Source: Filimonas lacunae (GTDB lineage: Bacteria; Bacteroidota; Bacteroidia; Chitinophagales; Chitinophagaceae). Taken from it: 64,000 nt of DNA. Of this stretch, positions 9,396-18,524 are shown one piece after another. The position numbers and the translations under genes are program-made. The stretch is taken from NCBI RefSeq assembly GCF_002355595.1, contig NZ_AP017422.1:7568823-7632822 (forward strand). Direction: 5' to 3'. The notes under the pieces were generated by a model, which searched no databases, was not told the origin of the DNA, and saw nothing but the letters and a program-made list of their open reading frames with translations. Position 1 is the stretch's first letter. Every line of letters begins with the position of its first letter.

Positions 9396-10007
9396 TTATT
9401 TATGCGCAGTACTGTTTTTATTCACTTTTACCCGGCCTGCTGCAACGTATCGTTTTTTCCAGTAGGGATCGTTAAGGCTGGCAATGCTTACGCCCCGGGA
9501 AACAGAAGCATTGATAAACATATGATTACTCAGATAAAGGCCCACGTGCGAAACTACTTTTCCTTCTGTTGTACGGAAAAACACCAGGTCGCCTTCGCTA
9601 AGATAATGGCGGCCTGCAAACGGCTCTACACTGCGGGTAAAAAACTGTTGAATAGACGTGCGGGGAATGTCAATACGGTACACGTCGCTCAACAATCTTT
9701 GTATGAAGGCCGAACAGTCAATGCCACGTTCGTCTGTGCCTCCCCAGAGGTATGGTGTATTGAGCCATTTATCAATAAATCGGTAAAGCGGAAGGTTGAG
9801 TATGCTGTCGGTAGAAGTGTTCAGATAATTAGCAAACTTCTGTCTCAGCAGTTCGTTACGCATCATGGCAGAGTCAGTGGCGTTGCGGGGTATAGCAACA
9901 GTGTCGCCTTTCAGGATAATGGTTTCATAGCTTCTGGTGGTTTTCCTGGATCCGCCGCATGCTGCCATCAACATTACAAGTAGGAGTAAGGGAATAGTCT
10001 GTTTCAT
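9396..10007 (-). CDS. NlpC/P60-family lipoprotein (peptidoglycan endopeptidase)
   Basis: A 203-residue lipoprotein: hydrophobic signal ending in the lipobox LMAAC, with Cys17 as lipidation site. The C-terminal NlpC/P60 domain has the catalytic Cys98 in GIDCSAF, His154 in VSHVGLY, and a third polar residue near FINAS (Asn166). Such enzymes cut peptide stems of peptidoglycan. It lies on the opposite strand in the middle of the T6SS locus, between tssO and the PKD gene. The lipid anchor argues for action in the cell's own envelope, for example opening the wall for the secretion apparatus, rather than an exported toxin. A function unrelated to the T6SS remains possible. Confidence 0.88.
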   Translation of the reverse strand: MKQTIPLLLLVMLMAACGGSRKTTRSYETIILKGDTVAIPRNATDSAMMRNELLRQKFANYLNTSTDSILNLPLYRFIDKWLNTPYLWGGTDERGIDCSAFIQRLLSDVYRIDIPRTSIQQFFTRSVEPFAGRHYLSEGDLVFFRTTEGKVVSHVGLYLSNHMFINASVSRGVSIASLNDPYWKKRYVAAGRVKVNKNSTAHK

Positions 10008-10059
10008 ACAACGGTAAACAGCGAATTATATACCAATGTTAAACCTTAAGGATTTCGTT

Positions 10060-11094
10060 ATGGAAAAAAAACAAACACTGGCTATTCGACTGGACGAGAA
10101 TGTAATTCTGGTGATGCTGGTGGCTGCTGTACTGGCAGCAATCGTAATGATGATAAGATATAAGAACTATGCTCCCTGTATGCCTTTTAATCTCACTTCC
10201 CGTGCTGGAAATTATTATACGGGTGAGGTGGTTCGCTTTGAAACCAATGCAAAGAAATTCAGGCAGTTGCAGTGGAGCTTTGGAGATAATCAAAGCAATG
10301 AAACGGCTGTAGGGTCGGCTGTGCATGCTTATGATCAGCCAGGAGAATATACAGTGTCGTTAACTGTAAACGGGGAGTGTACAGAATATAAAACTATTTA
10401 TATAACAAGGGCTCCACGAGTGGTAGACTCGGTACTGTTACCCAAATTTGTATTTCCCCAATCGGCCGAGGTGGGTAAGCCTGTAAATTTTGAAGATACT
10501 ACACATGGGGCAAGCACCTGGGAATGGCGTTTTGGTGAAACGGCTGGTATTGATGCCACTGCACGTAATCCGGATTATGTGTACCGGACTCCCGGGTTAA
10601 AAACTATTTCACTGGTAATTAATAACAACCCTTTGCAGCTGGCCGTGGGTAAAGTGTATGTTAACCCTGCGCCACCACCACCGGTAAAGAAACCTGCCGG
10701 AGGGGGCGCTGCTCCTGTAATTGTGATTCAGGATAAACCCACTTATGCACCTATAAGTGAGCAGTTGCCAGCTGCGCCAAAAGAAGAGGAAGTGAAGAAA
10801 GCGCCTGATATTGACCGGGCAGGTTTTGAAGCTATGTTACGCGCTGTTGCTAATAATTATAAAAATGCGGAAAGCTTTAATGGCTACCTGTGCAATAATC
10901 TGAATATCCAGGTAAGTCTGAATGGAACAGAGGTTACTTTTTCTGAACTGTGCAACAAGTTAGCTTCTTTAAAAAGTGAAAAGAAGATTAAGCGATTGAA
11001 TGTGCAGATGGTAAAGAATGAAAAAACAAACTGTATAGTAGCCTTAGTGGTGGACATGAAATTACGTGGTAATCTTTTTGAAAAAATATTCTAA
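10060..11094 (+). CDS. PKD-domain single-pass membrane protein of the T6SS locus (TssP-position candidate)
   Basis: About 344 residues from ATG 10060 (an ATG at 10036 would add eight). One membrane segment (about 14-31) is followed by two PKD-like domains with the signatures WSFGDNQS plus YDQPGEYTVSL and WEWRFGE plus YRTPGLKTISL. Then come a proline-rich linker (about 209-255) and a C-terminal domain of about 90 residues. PKD domains are extracytoplasmic, so most of the protein should be periplasmic. It ends one base before tssH. Position suggests one of the T6SS-iii envelope proteins (TssP or similar), but I cannot confirm which from sequence alone. Confidence 0.7.
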   Translation: MEKKQTLAIRLDENVILVMLVAAVLAAIVMMIRYKNYAPCMPFNLTSRAGNYYTGEVVRFETNAKKFRQLQWSFGDNQSNETAVGSAVHAYDQPGEYTVSLTVNGECTEYKTIYITRAPRVVDSVLLPKFVFPQSAEVGKPVNFEDTTHGASTWEWRFGETAGIDATARNPDYVYRTPGLKTISLVINNNPLQLAVGKVYVNPAPPPPVKKPAGGGAAPVIVIQDKPTYAPISEQLPAAPKEEEVKKAPDIDRAGFEAMLRAVANNYKNAESFNGYLCNNLNIQVSLNGTEVTFSELCNKLASLKSEKKIKRLNVQMVKNEKTNCIVALVVDMKLRGNLFEKIF

Positions 11095-11095
11095 C

Positions 11096-13576
11096 ATGAT
11101 AGCAAATACGGTGAATGATATAGCGCTGGATGCAAATGTGGAAAAGGCCATTGATATTGCACAAGCCATTGCTAAAGAAAACAGGCACGGTAGTTTTTCT
11201 GCCGCGCATCTGTTAAAGGGGCTTTTACATAAAGAGGTTTTGCTGGAGCCGTTTTTATTGTCTGTTGATGCAGATGTATACTATCTGGCAGATTGGGCAG
11301 AAGTACGTATAGAAGAGTATCCTAAAAGCGGCCATTTTAACGGAACCATCATTGCTGCGGAAGATATAGCAGTGTTGCTGGATGAGGCGGATAATATTCG
11401 TTTAATGCTGAATAAAGACCATCTGGAGCCTTTGCATGTGTTAATAGCATTGAGCACTCCGGGGGTAAGTTTTTCTTATGAGCAGCTAAAAACTTTTCCG
11501 TTGCAACGTGCGGTTTTAATGGAACGGGCGGGTGCACTGAATAGTAAGCAACAGTTGCTACAGCCTGCCCAGGCTACAGTGGCTAAAAATGGAACTGAGG
11601 TGCAGGCTATTACCAGGTATTGTATAGACAAAACGTTATTGGCAGCAGAAGGCAAGCTGGACCCTATCGTTGGGCGTGAACAGGAGGTGAGGATGATGGC
11701 TGAAATTTTAAGCCGGAGGTCAAAGCCTAATGTGTTATTGATTGGCGAACCTGGTGTGGGCAAGTCTGCTTTGGTAGATGGTTTTACATTGGCTATAAAA
11801 TCAGGAGAAGTGCCGCAGTTTTTGCAACAGGCCAAAGTGTTTGAGCTGGATAATGGAGCATTGGCGGCCGGAGCTAGTTATAAAGGAGAGATAGAAGAGC
11901 GTTTAAAGCAAATTGTGAAAGAGATAAAGCAGTTTGAAAAAGCAATTTTATTTATTGACGAAATGCATGTGTTAATGGACAGGCAAGGTGCTTTTGCGGG
12001 AGCGGCTAATTTGCTAAAGCCTGAACTGGCCCGTGGTGCTGTAACTATTATTGGCGCTACTACCCTGGACGAGTATCGGAAATATATAGAAAAAGATGAA
12101 GCCTTTGCCCGTCGTTTTGAATTGCTGGAAGTGGAAGAGCCTGACGCAGCAACTGCATACAGAATGGTGAAAACCGTACTGCCTTTATATGAAGAACATC
12201 ATGGTATCACGGTGCCGGATGAAACGGTAAAAGAATCTGTAAGACTAGCTAAAAGATATATAAAAGATCGTAAACTACCGGATGCTGCTATTGATTTAAT
12301 AGATCGTTCTATGGCTGCGCTGAAGCTGTTATCTGATACAGGTAGTACATTTTTACAACATTTTAAAAATGCCTACGAAACTGTATCACAGGAAGAAGCG
12401 GAAATGGATGCTTACCTGTGGCATTACCGACAGTTGAAAAGCAGTACCAGCGCTATAGTATGGAGTTTGCTGGAAGAAGATTTTCAGCCAGAAGAAGTAA
12501 AAGAGTTAGATGAGTGGAAAAGGTTGCTGTCGGGCATATATGATAAGCTGGCTGCAATTGTAGCTACCAACAGAACATCGCTGGATAAACATGATGTGGC
12601 TTCCATTGTGGCGGATAAAACGGGTATTCCCCTGGGAAAAGTGCAGGCCCAGGAGAAAGAGCGGTTGCTGAACATGCAGGCCATTATAAAAGAGCGGGTG
12701 GTTGGTCAGGACCATGCTGTGCAGGTGATTAGTGAAGCGGTGCTGGAGTCCAGGTCGGGTTTAGGGAAGGCAGGACAGCCTATAGGATCTTTCTTTTTTC
12801 TCGGCCCTACGGGAACGGGTAAAACAGAGCTGGCTAAAGCTTTAGCAGAATTCTTATTTCAGGATGCTTCCAGCATTATCAGGTTTGATATGTCGGAGTT
12901 TAAAGAAGAGCATGCCGCAGCCTTATTGTATGGAGCTCCTCCGGGTTATGTAGGATATGAAGAAGGAGGCTTGCTGGTGAATAAAATCAGGCAACAACCT
13001 TATGCGGTGGTGTTGTTTGATGAGATTGAAAAGGCCCATCCATCTGTATTTGATCTTTTCCTGCAATTAATGGATGAGGGCAAACTGCATGATAAGTTGG
13101 GTAAAGAAGGCGATTTTTCTAATGCATTGGTGCTATTCACTTCCAATATTGGCAGCCAATACGTAGTAGATAGTTTTAATGAAGGGAGGGTGCCGGACAA
13201 TGCAAGCCTTATGAATATTATGAGCAAACATTTCAGGCCTGAGTTTTTAGGAAGGCTTACGGAGATTGTGCCTTTTGCACCCATGAAGCAGGCTGTGGTA
13301 AATCGAATATTAGATATTCAGTTAAAAGATGTTCATTTGGCTTTGGAAAAACAGCATATTAAGTTAGTGTTAAGGCCTGCGGCACATAACCAGCTGGCAG
13401 TCATGGGGTATACTCCTGAATACGGCGCACGGCCATTGGGAGGAGTGATCAGATCGCAGATTCGCCGCCCATTGTCTAAGAAGATCATTAGCAATGAGTT
13501 ATTGGCCGGACGCCTTGCTATACTGGATTATAGCGAAAGAGAAGGGTTTCGCTGGGAGATAAAGAATGAATTGTAA
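11096..13576 (+). CDS. tssH: T6SS AAA+ unfoldase ClpV (TssH)
   Basis: An 826-residue ClpB/ClpV-type disaggregase starting at ATG 11096, right after the PKD gene stop. It has an N-terminal Clp-N domain, a first AAA+ module (Walker A GEPGVGKS at 217-224, Walker B LFIDEMH), a middle coiled-coil insert, and a second module (Walker A GPTGTGKT at 570-577, Walker B VLFDEIE) with a C-terminal D2-small domain. ClpV disassembles contracted TssB/C sheaths so they can be reused. Its place before tssB/tssC identifies it as ClpV rather than the general ClpB. Confidence 0.93.
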   Translation: MIANTVNDIALDANVEKAIDIAQAIAKENRHGSFSAAHLLKGLLHKEVLLEPFLLSVDADVYYLADWAEVRIEEYPKSGHFNGTIIAAEDIAVLLDEADNIRLMLNKDHLEPLHVLIALSTPGVSFSYEQLKTFPLQRAVLMERAGALNSKQQLLQPAQATVAKNGTEVQAITRYCIDKTLLAAEGKLDPIVGREQEVRMMAEILSRRSKPNVLLIGEPGVGKSALVDGFTLAIKSGEVPQFLQQAKVFELDNGALAAGASYKGEIEERLKQIVKEIKQFEKAILFIDEMHVLMDRQGAFAGAANLLKPELARGAVTIIGATTLDEYRKYIEKDEAFARRFELLEVEEPDAATAYRMVKTVLPLYEEHHGITVPDETVKESVRLAKRYIKDRKLPDAAIDLIDRSMAALKLLSDTGSTFLQHFKNAYETVSQEEAEMDAYLWHYRQLKSSTSAIVWSLLEEDFQPEEVKELDEWKRLLSGIYDKLAAIVATNRTSLDKHDVASIVADKTGIPLGKVQAQEKERLLNMQAIIKERVVGQDHAVQVISEAVLESRSGLGKAGQPIGSFFFLGPTGTGKTELAKALAEFLFQDASSIIRFDMSEFKEEHAAALLYGAPPGYVGYEEGGLLVNKIRQQPYAVVLFDEIEKAHPSVFDLFLQLMDEGKLHDKLGKEGDFSNALVLFTSNIGSQYVVDSFNEGRVPDNASLMNIMSKHFRPEFLGRLTEIVPFAPMKQAVVNRILDIQLKDVHLALEKQHIKLVLRPAAHNQLAVMGYTPEYGARPLGGVIRSQIRRPLSKKIISNELLAGRLAILDYSEREGFRWEIKNEL

Positions 13577-13710
13577 ATGGATATAAATTTTAATGTTATT
13601 TCGATTGCTGTGGCATAGTTTCTGTTCTTAATAGGGAACCTGCATTGCTAACTTTACTATGCTCACCCAACCGCTAAACCTTCATTAATAAGATTGTAAA
13701 ATTATTATGT

Positions 13711-14163
13711 ATGCCTATAGAACCGTATGGAATAGGTGGCACTGAAGTTAAAACAGATGCCTTTGAAGCGTTTGCGGATATACCGCAAAATAGGGTGTTG
13801 CTAGCCGAAAAACTCACCGACGACCCGCCTGTGAAACCCGAAATAGTAGAAGGTATAACAGATGTGGAAGGTGTGTTTCGCCGTTATGCGCCTAACGTTC
13901 AGATGGAGTTTGAAACCGAAGAAGGTGCCTTGAAAAAAGAAACCTTGCGTTTTCACGGGTTGGAAGACTTTGGAATGAAAGGTATCACCGCGCAAAGCCC
14001 TTACCTGAAAGAGCTGGATATGAAAAATCAGCAGTATCAGAAAATTGTAAAGCAGCTGAAAACCAATAAGCTGTTAAAGCAGGCTCTTGCCGATAAAGAA
14101 ACGAAAAAGAACCTTCTTGCTTCTTTGCACCTGTTAATACAAGAGCTGGATACAGCCAGATAA
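13711..14163 (+). CDS. tssB: T6SS sheath small subunit TssB (VipA)
   Basis: A 150-residue TssB/VipA-family protein. The middle contains VFRRYAPNVQMEFETEEG and LRFHGLEDF, followed by a helical C-terminal half, typical of the family. It pairs with TssC to build the contractile sheath. A 134-bp gap separates it from tssH, enough for a separate promoter for the abundantly needed sheath genes, though I see no convincing consensus there. Confidence 0.88.
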   Translation: MPIEPYGIGGTEVKTDAFEAFADIPQNRVLLAEKLTDDPPVKPEIVEGITDVEGVFRRYAPNVQMEFETEEGALKKETLRFHGLEDFGMKGITAQSPYLKELDMKNQQYQKIVKQLKTNKLLKQALADKETKKNLLASLHLLIQELDTAR

Positions 14164-14204
14164 CAACAAACTAAAAACACCTACTATTAAAAAACTTTAC
14201 TCTT

Positions 14205-15596
14205 ATGGCTACAGAACAAGTGAAAGCAGCCGAAGCAGTTCAGCAGGAAGCTTCAACCTATAAAACCATTGTAGAAAGTGGCGAGTCGCTCGACGCGCAT
14301 TTACAAGGCCTGGCAAGGCTGGGTGGTTTTGATTTACTGGAATCTGCCATTGATGGTATCCAGAATATTAATCCGGACAGAAAAGCACGCAAAAAAATAT
14401 TCCTGGAAGAGAATTCCAAAAAAGAAGAACGGGAAGCGCTGAAAAAAACATTACAATGGTGGGCAGATGTGTTGAGCGGTGCAGATGATGTTTCTGAAAT
14501 TATCAATACCTGTAATGCCCGTTCCGAGCAGGCAGAGAAAGTACTGAAAGTGAATTTGAAAAACGCACTGAAGCGAACAGAAGATCTGGAACGCAGCTAT
14601 CGTTCAGTGGCTTTGTTTTTCAAGAACACCGAAAGCCTGAAAGTGAAAAATGTATCTATTGTAAACGTGGAGCCGGAGCAGTTGAAAGATCTGGATAACA
14701 CCCGTTTTATAGATGCGGTGAATAATGAGCTCACCAACAATTACGACCGTTTGGATTTACGGAACAACTATAGCATTTTAATATTACCTGGTTACCTCGG
14801 GGGCAATAAGGTATTGGAAAAGTGGGCAAAGATTGCACACGAAAACAAGGTAATGCTGGTGACGGATTTTGAAAACCTGGATTCGCCTGATGATGTAATG
14901 GAGTTGTTTGAAGCAGCTAACCTTACCGGAGGGGACCCCTACCGCTCCAATGTAGTGATGACTTGTAACTGGCTGGTTGGTCGTGGTAAGTTTGATGCAG
15001 TAGGTGAAGAAGATCATTTATATGTTCCACCTGCAGCAGCATTGGGGGGTAAAATCTATTATACATTAATGTCGCAGGTAACTGCTGGTAAAAAGTTTGG
15101 TGGTATTAATGAAGTGGACGGGGTGAAGTTTGATTTGAAGAAAAGCGAGATTGCCAGCCTGGAAAAATTAGGCTTGATACCCATGGTGAAAGAGTATGGA
15201 AAAGTAATGGCTTTTTCTGCTAAAACACTGTTTAATGGCGATAACCTGGGATTGCAAACCTACTCCGTGGTAAGGGTATTTGATTACGTAACGAAGGTGA
15301 TGATGGACTTCTTAAACAGACGTGCCTTTGAAAACTTTACAGCCAATACACGTAAAGAATTAAACGGGCAGATTGTGAAGTTCCTGGATGGCATTACCGG
15401 CCCTAGTAAACTGATTGAAAACTTTAGTATAAAAAGATTTGAGCAGGATCCTAACCAAAAAGACAGGATATACCTGGACATACATCTGAAACCATATTTT
15501 CCTGCTAAAACTTTCATGATAAAACTGGAAGGGCAAAAAGGAGAAGAAACGGATAAAACAGAATGGATGTCGTCCTATGAACAAGATGGCAAATAG
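14205..15596 (+). CDS. tssC: T6SS sheath large subunit TssC (VipB)
   Basis: A 463-residue TssC/VipB-family protein starting 41 bp after tssB. Family features include SILILPGYLGG in the centre, GRGKFDAVGEEDHLYVPPAAALGGKIY, and a C-terminal domain ending near YFPAKTFMIKLEG. It forms the outer, ClpV-recognised body of the sheath with TssB. Length is normal for the family and no damage is visible. Confidence 0.92.
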   Translation: MATEQVKAAEAVQQEASTYKTIVESGESLDAHLQGLARLGGFDLLESAIDGIQNINPDRKARKKIFLEENSKKEEREALKKTLQWWADVLSGADDVSEIINTCNARSEQAEKVLKVNLKNALKRTEDLERSYRSVALFFKNTESLKVKNVSIVNVEPEQLKDLDNTRFIDAVNNELTNNYDRLDLRNNYSILILPGYLGGNKVLEKWAKIAHENKVMLVTDFENLDSPDDVMELFEAANLTGGDPYRSNVVMTCNWLVGRGKFDAVGEEDHLYVPPAAALGGKIYYTLMSQVTAGKKFGGINEVDGVKFDLKKSEIASLEKLGLIPMVKEYGKVMAFSAKTLFNGDNLGLQTYSVVRVFDYVTKVMMDFLNRRAFENFTANTRKELNGQIVKFLDGITGPSKLIENFSIKRFEQDPNQKDRIYLDIHLKPYFPAKTFMIKLEGQKGEETDKTEWMSSYEQDGK

Positions 15597-15763
15597 CCAC
15601 GCACCATAACACCACATTCCCACTAACCTTTTTAAAGCCTGTAGCACCCTTCCTGCATTCATATTTTCTACAGTATGCATTCGCCATGAGGTGAATGTAC
15701 AGGGCATCGTTTTTATTTATAATTGGTCTGATACCATTTTTTTTAAACCAAAAATGTACAACT

Positions 15764-16156
15764 ATGTCATTTTCATTGCAACTGAAAGTGGGTGGTAAAA
15801 CAGTGAATGTACTGAACTGCCACTACCAGCTGAAGCAGGAAACGGATGCAACGGGTCGTCCATCCTCTATTACCCGTGGAGGCAAAATCACGCTTACTGT
15901 TGAGTCAACAGGAGACACTACATTCTTTGAGTGGATGTGTAACAACTTTGAAAGAAAGGATGGCTCTATCGTGTTTGTGAAGCGTGATGATAAAGCCACT
16001 TTGAAAGAGCTGACATTTAAAGAGGCTTACCTGGTGGAATACAAAGAAAATTATGATTCCAGCGATCAGAATCCGGTAACAGAAACATTCACACTGAGCT
16101 CACGTGAAATAGCGCTGGGTACAGGTTCTCATGTAAATGAGTGGGTGAAAAACTAA
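15764..16156 (+). CDS. tssD: T6SS tube protein Hcp, copy 1 (TssD)
   Basis: A 130-residue Bacteroidota-type Hcp. ATG 15764 is chosen because it gives the standard MSFSLQLKVGGK start; the longer frame from 15695 adds an implausible hydrophobic leader. The conserved motif TDATGRPSS is shared with the next gene. Hcp hexamers stack into the inner tube propelled by the sheath and may carry cargo. A strong terminator follows, as expected for a highly expressed tube gene. Confidence 0.9.
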   Translation: MSFSLQLKVGGKTVNVLNCHYQLKQETDATGRPSSITRGGKITLTVESTGDTTFFEWMCNNFERKDGSIVFVKRDDKATLKELTFKEAYLVEYKENYDSSDQNPVTETFTLSSREIALGTGSHVNEWVKN

Positions 16157-16183
16157 ATACATCATATCAGGATATGTATCGTA

Positions 16184-16217
16184 ATAGTGGGCGGTGACAA
16201 GCCGCCTGCTATTTTAT
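16184..16217 (+). terminator. Intrinsic terminator between the two hcp genes
   Basis: Arms 16184-16194 and 16202-16212 form an 11-bp stem (with two G-T wobbles) around a 7-nt loop, followed by a T-rich run. It would cap the hcp1 transcript and lower expression of the second hcp and vgrG. Confidence 0.7.
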
Positions 16218-16263
16218 CATTATATGCCGGAATTCATCTCGCAAAACTTCTAAAAAACAGTAT

Positions 16264-16653
16264 ATGTCTTTCATTGCTAAAATGGATCTGGATGGCGAAA
16301 GCTCCAATATACTTTATTGCAGTTTTCGCTTTACACAGGTAACAGATGCAACGGGAAGGCCCTCTTCGGTACCCAAAGGGGGCGCTGTTACATTAACGGT
16401 AGAAAGTGCTGGTACATCCGATTTATTTGATTGGATGATCAGTCCCGATCAAACACGTAGTGGGGTGATCACTTTTTACCGGCGTGATACCATGAGTAAA
16501 TTAAAAACGCTTGAGTTTACAGATGCGCATTGTATAGATTATCAGGAAGTATACCAGCACGATGGAGATTTTCCCATGCAGGTGAAAATGATATTAAGTG
16601 CAAAAGAGCTGAAACTGAACGACTCTACCTTTACAAATAATTGGCCGCAATAG
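16264..16653 (+). CDS. T6SS tube protein Hcp, copy 2 (TssD paralogue)
   Basis: A 129-residue paralogue of the preceding Hcp. It shares TDATGRPSS, the TLTVES strand and the overall length, but differs over most other positions. It lies just upstream of vgrG, so it may form the tip-proximal part of the tube or serve as a cargo-specific Hcp. No extra C-terminal effector domain is present. Confidence 0.88.
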   Translation: MSFIAKMDLDGESSNILYCSFRFTQVTDATGRPSSVPKGGAVTLTVESAGTSDLFDWMISPDQTRSGVITFYRRDTMSKLKTLEFTDAHCIDYQEVYQHDGDFPMQVKMILSAKELKLNDSTFTNNWPQ

Positions 16654-16700
16654 TGCTAACCCATTATGCTGCTGTTAACCATAAGTGATAAATATTTTTT

Positions 16701-18506
16701 ATGGCTCAGTTAGTTACAACCCGGATTAGTATTGATGGAAATGCCGTAGCGCAGATTTCGTCTTTTCAATTAAACCAGGGAATATTTGGACACCATACCT
16801 TTCGCCTGGTATGTCCTGCCGAATCTATAGATGGTACGTCAGGTGGCGTATTTCAAAGTTCTAAAAATTTAATGGGAGCCACTATTGCCGTTCAGGTAAT
16901 GAGTGGTGCGCCAGGTGGCGGACAGCTGCAATTTGTAGGACTGATAACACAGGTAGAAACCGCCCGGTTTAGCGGTTATCTGGGCGATGTAGTAATAACA
17001 GGATATAGTCCTACTATTATTATGGATAGCGGCCCGCACTGCAAAAGCTGGGAGAAAAAAGCAGTTAAAAATATTGCACAGGATGTGCTGAAATTCTTTC
17101 CTCAAAACCTGCTACAGCCTAAGATAGCCCCTTTATATCCCGAAACATTATCCTATACGGTTCAATACAAAGAAACTGCCTGGCAGTTTTTGAGTCGTTT
17201 ATGTGCTACTTATGGTGAGTGGCTGTATTACGATGGCCAAAAGCTGATAATAGGTGCACCTGCAGGTGATAAGTCCAGTGAGCTGGTATATGGAAGTGAT
17301 TTAAGTCGCTTTAACATGGCATTGCAGGTAAGACCATCTAATATGCAGATGATGGCGTATGATTATATGAATCATAAAGTATACACCAGCACCCCGGAAG
17401 GGATAGAAAGCAAAGCAGGTTTGAACGATTTAGGTAAGCATGCTTTACAGGTAAGTAATGCAGTATATGCTTCGCAACCCAAAATATGGAATAATCATTT
17501 TCTTACGAATAAAAAGCAGCTGGATGATGTGGTAGCTATACGCAGCGCCATGCAAAGCAGCAACCATGTGCGGTTTAACGGCAGCAGCGATCACCCGGGG
17601 GTGTCGGTTGGTGGTAAAATAACTGTACGTGGTCAAAACGTATTTGACTTGTCTTCTGAAAGTTATGGCGATTACACGGTGATTGGTGTAAATCATTTTT
17701 TTGATGGGCAAGGCAACTATACCAACGATTTCGTAGCAATACCTGCCAGCGTAAAGCTGCCCCCCGCAGGTATTTACGGAGAGCCGGTAAGTGAAACGCA
17801 AAGCGCTATTATTACAGACAACTACGATCCTAAAGGGTTAGGCAGGGTACGTGTGAAATTTCATTGGATGAATGGTAGCGAAAAAACGCCATGGATAAGA
17901 GTAACCAGTCCGCATGGGGGAGGTGGTAAGGGCATGTTCTTTATTCCGGAAGTGGGTGAAGAAGTGATTGTAGGATTTGAAGGAGATAGTGCGGTAAAGC
18001 CTTATATCATAGGAACGGTTTACCATGGCCAGGCTAACAATACATTTAGTAATGGTGGCAATGACGTAAAAGCATTGCAAACCCGTAGTGGTAATAAGAT
18101 AGTGATGAATGATGCAGCAGGTAGTGTATTTGTGGAAGATAAAGATGGTAATAGTATGTTGATAGATGGCGCAGGTAAAATAGACGTGCTGTCAAAAGAA
18201 GAGATTTCCATGACCTGTGGAGAATCGAAAATAGTAATGAAAAAGGATGGCACCATTACTATCACCGGAAAAACCATCACATCTACAGCTTCGGACGAAG
18301 GGAAAATTGTAAGTGGCGGTGCTTCTGTAACACTTACTTCCAGCGGAGCCAAGGCTAATTTATCAGGAACAGACAGCACCGTAAATGGTAACAAGTCTGT
18401 TGTGGTAAATGGCAATACTTCTGCAACGCTATCCAGCAGTAAGGTTTCTGTGAATGGTAGCGCTGATGTAGGTATCACCGGTGGGTTGGTAAAAATTAAT
18501 TCATGA
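16701..18506 (+). CDS. vgrG: T6SS spike protein VgrG (TssI)
   Basis: A 601-residue VgrG. The N-terminal two-thirds is the gp27-like hub. The gp5-type OB domain begins near residue 375 (DPKGLGRVRVKFHW and the WIRVTSPHGG stretch), followed by a beta-helix spike rich in short Gly/Ser/Thr/Asn repeats and ending GGLVKINS. There is no C-terminal toxin domain, so cargo must be bound through adaptors or PAAR-type proteins, none of which is obvious here. The unknown gene starting 18 bp downstream is the natural partner candidate. Confidence 0.92.
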   Translation: MAQLVTTRISIDGNAVAQISSFQLNQGIFGHHTFRLVCPAESIDGTSGGVFQSSKNLMGATIAVQVMSGAPGGGQLQFVGLITQVETARFSGYLGDVVITGYSPTIIMDSGPHCKSWEKKAVKNIAQDVLKFFPQNLLQPKIAPLYPETLSYTVQYKETAWQFLSRLCATYGEWLYYDGQKLIIGAPAGDKSSELVYGSDLSRFNMALQVRPSNMQMMAYDYMNHKVYTSTPEGIESKAGLNDLGKHALQVSNAVYASQPKIWNNHFLTNKKQLDDVVAIRSAMQSSNHVRFNGSSDHPGVSVGGKITVRGQNVFDLSSESYGDYTVIGVNHFFDGQGNYTNDFVAIPASVKLPPAGIYGEPVSETQSAIITDNYDPKGLGRVRVKFHWMNGSEKTPWIRVTSPHGGGGKGMFFIPEVGEEVIVGFEGDSAVKPYIIGTVYHGQANNTFSNGGNDVKALQTRSGNKIVMNDAAGSVFVEDKDGNSMLIDGAGKIDVLSKEEISMTCGESKIVMKKDGTITITGKTITSTASDEGKIVSGGASVTLTSSGAKANLSGTDSTVNGNKSVVVNGNTSATLSSSKVSVNGSADVGITGGLVKINS

Positions 18507-18524
18507 TGTTCCTAAATTTTACAC

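Noticed and set aside
9402-9983. A 193-codon plus-strand frame covering the NlpC/P60 gene
   Set aside because: It is antisense to a gene with clear catalytic motifs and a lipobox, and its translation is rich in Cys/His without domain features.
15695-15763. N-terminal hydrophobic extension of the first Hcp
   Set aside because: Hcp has no signal sequence; the ATG at 15764 gives the family start.
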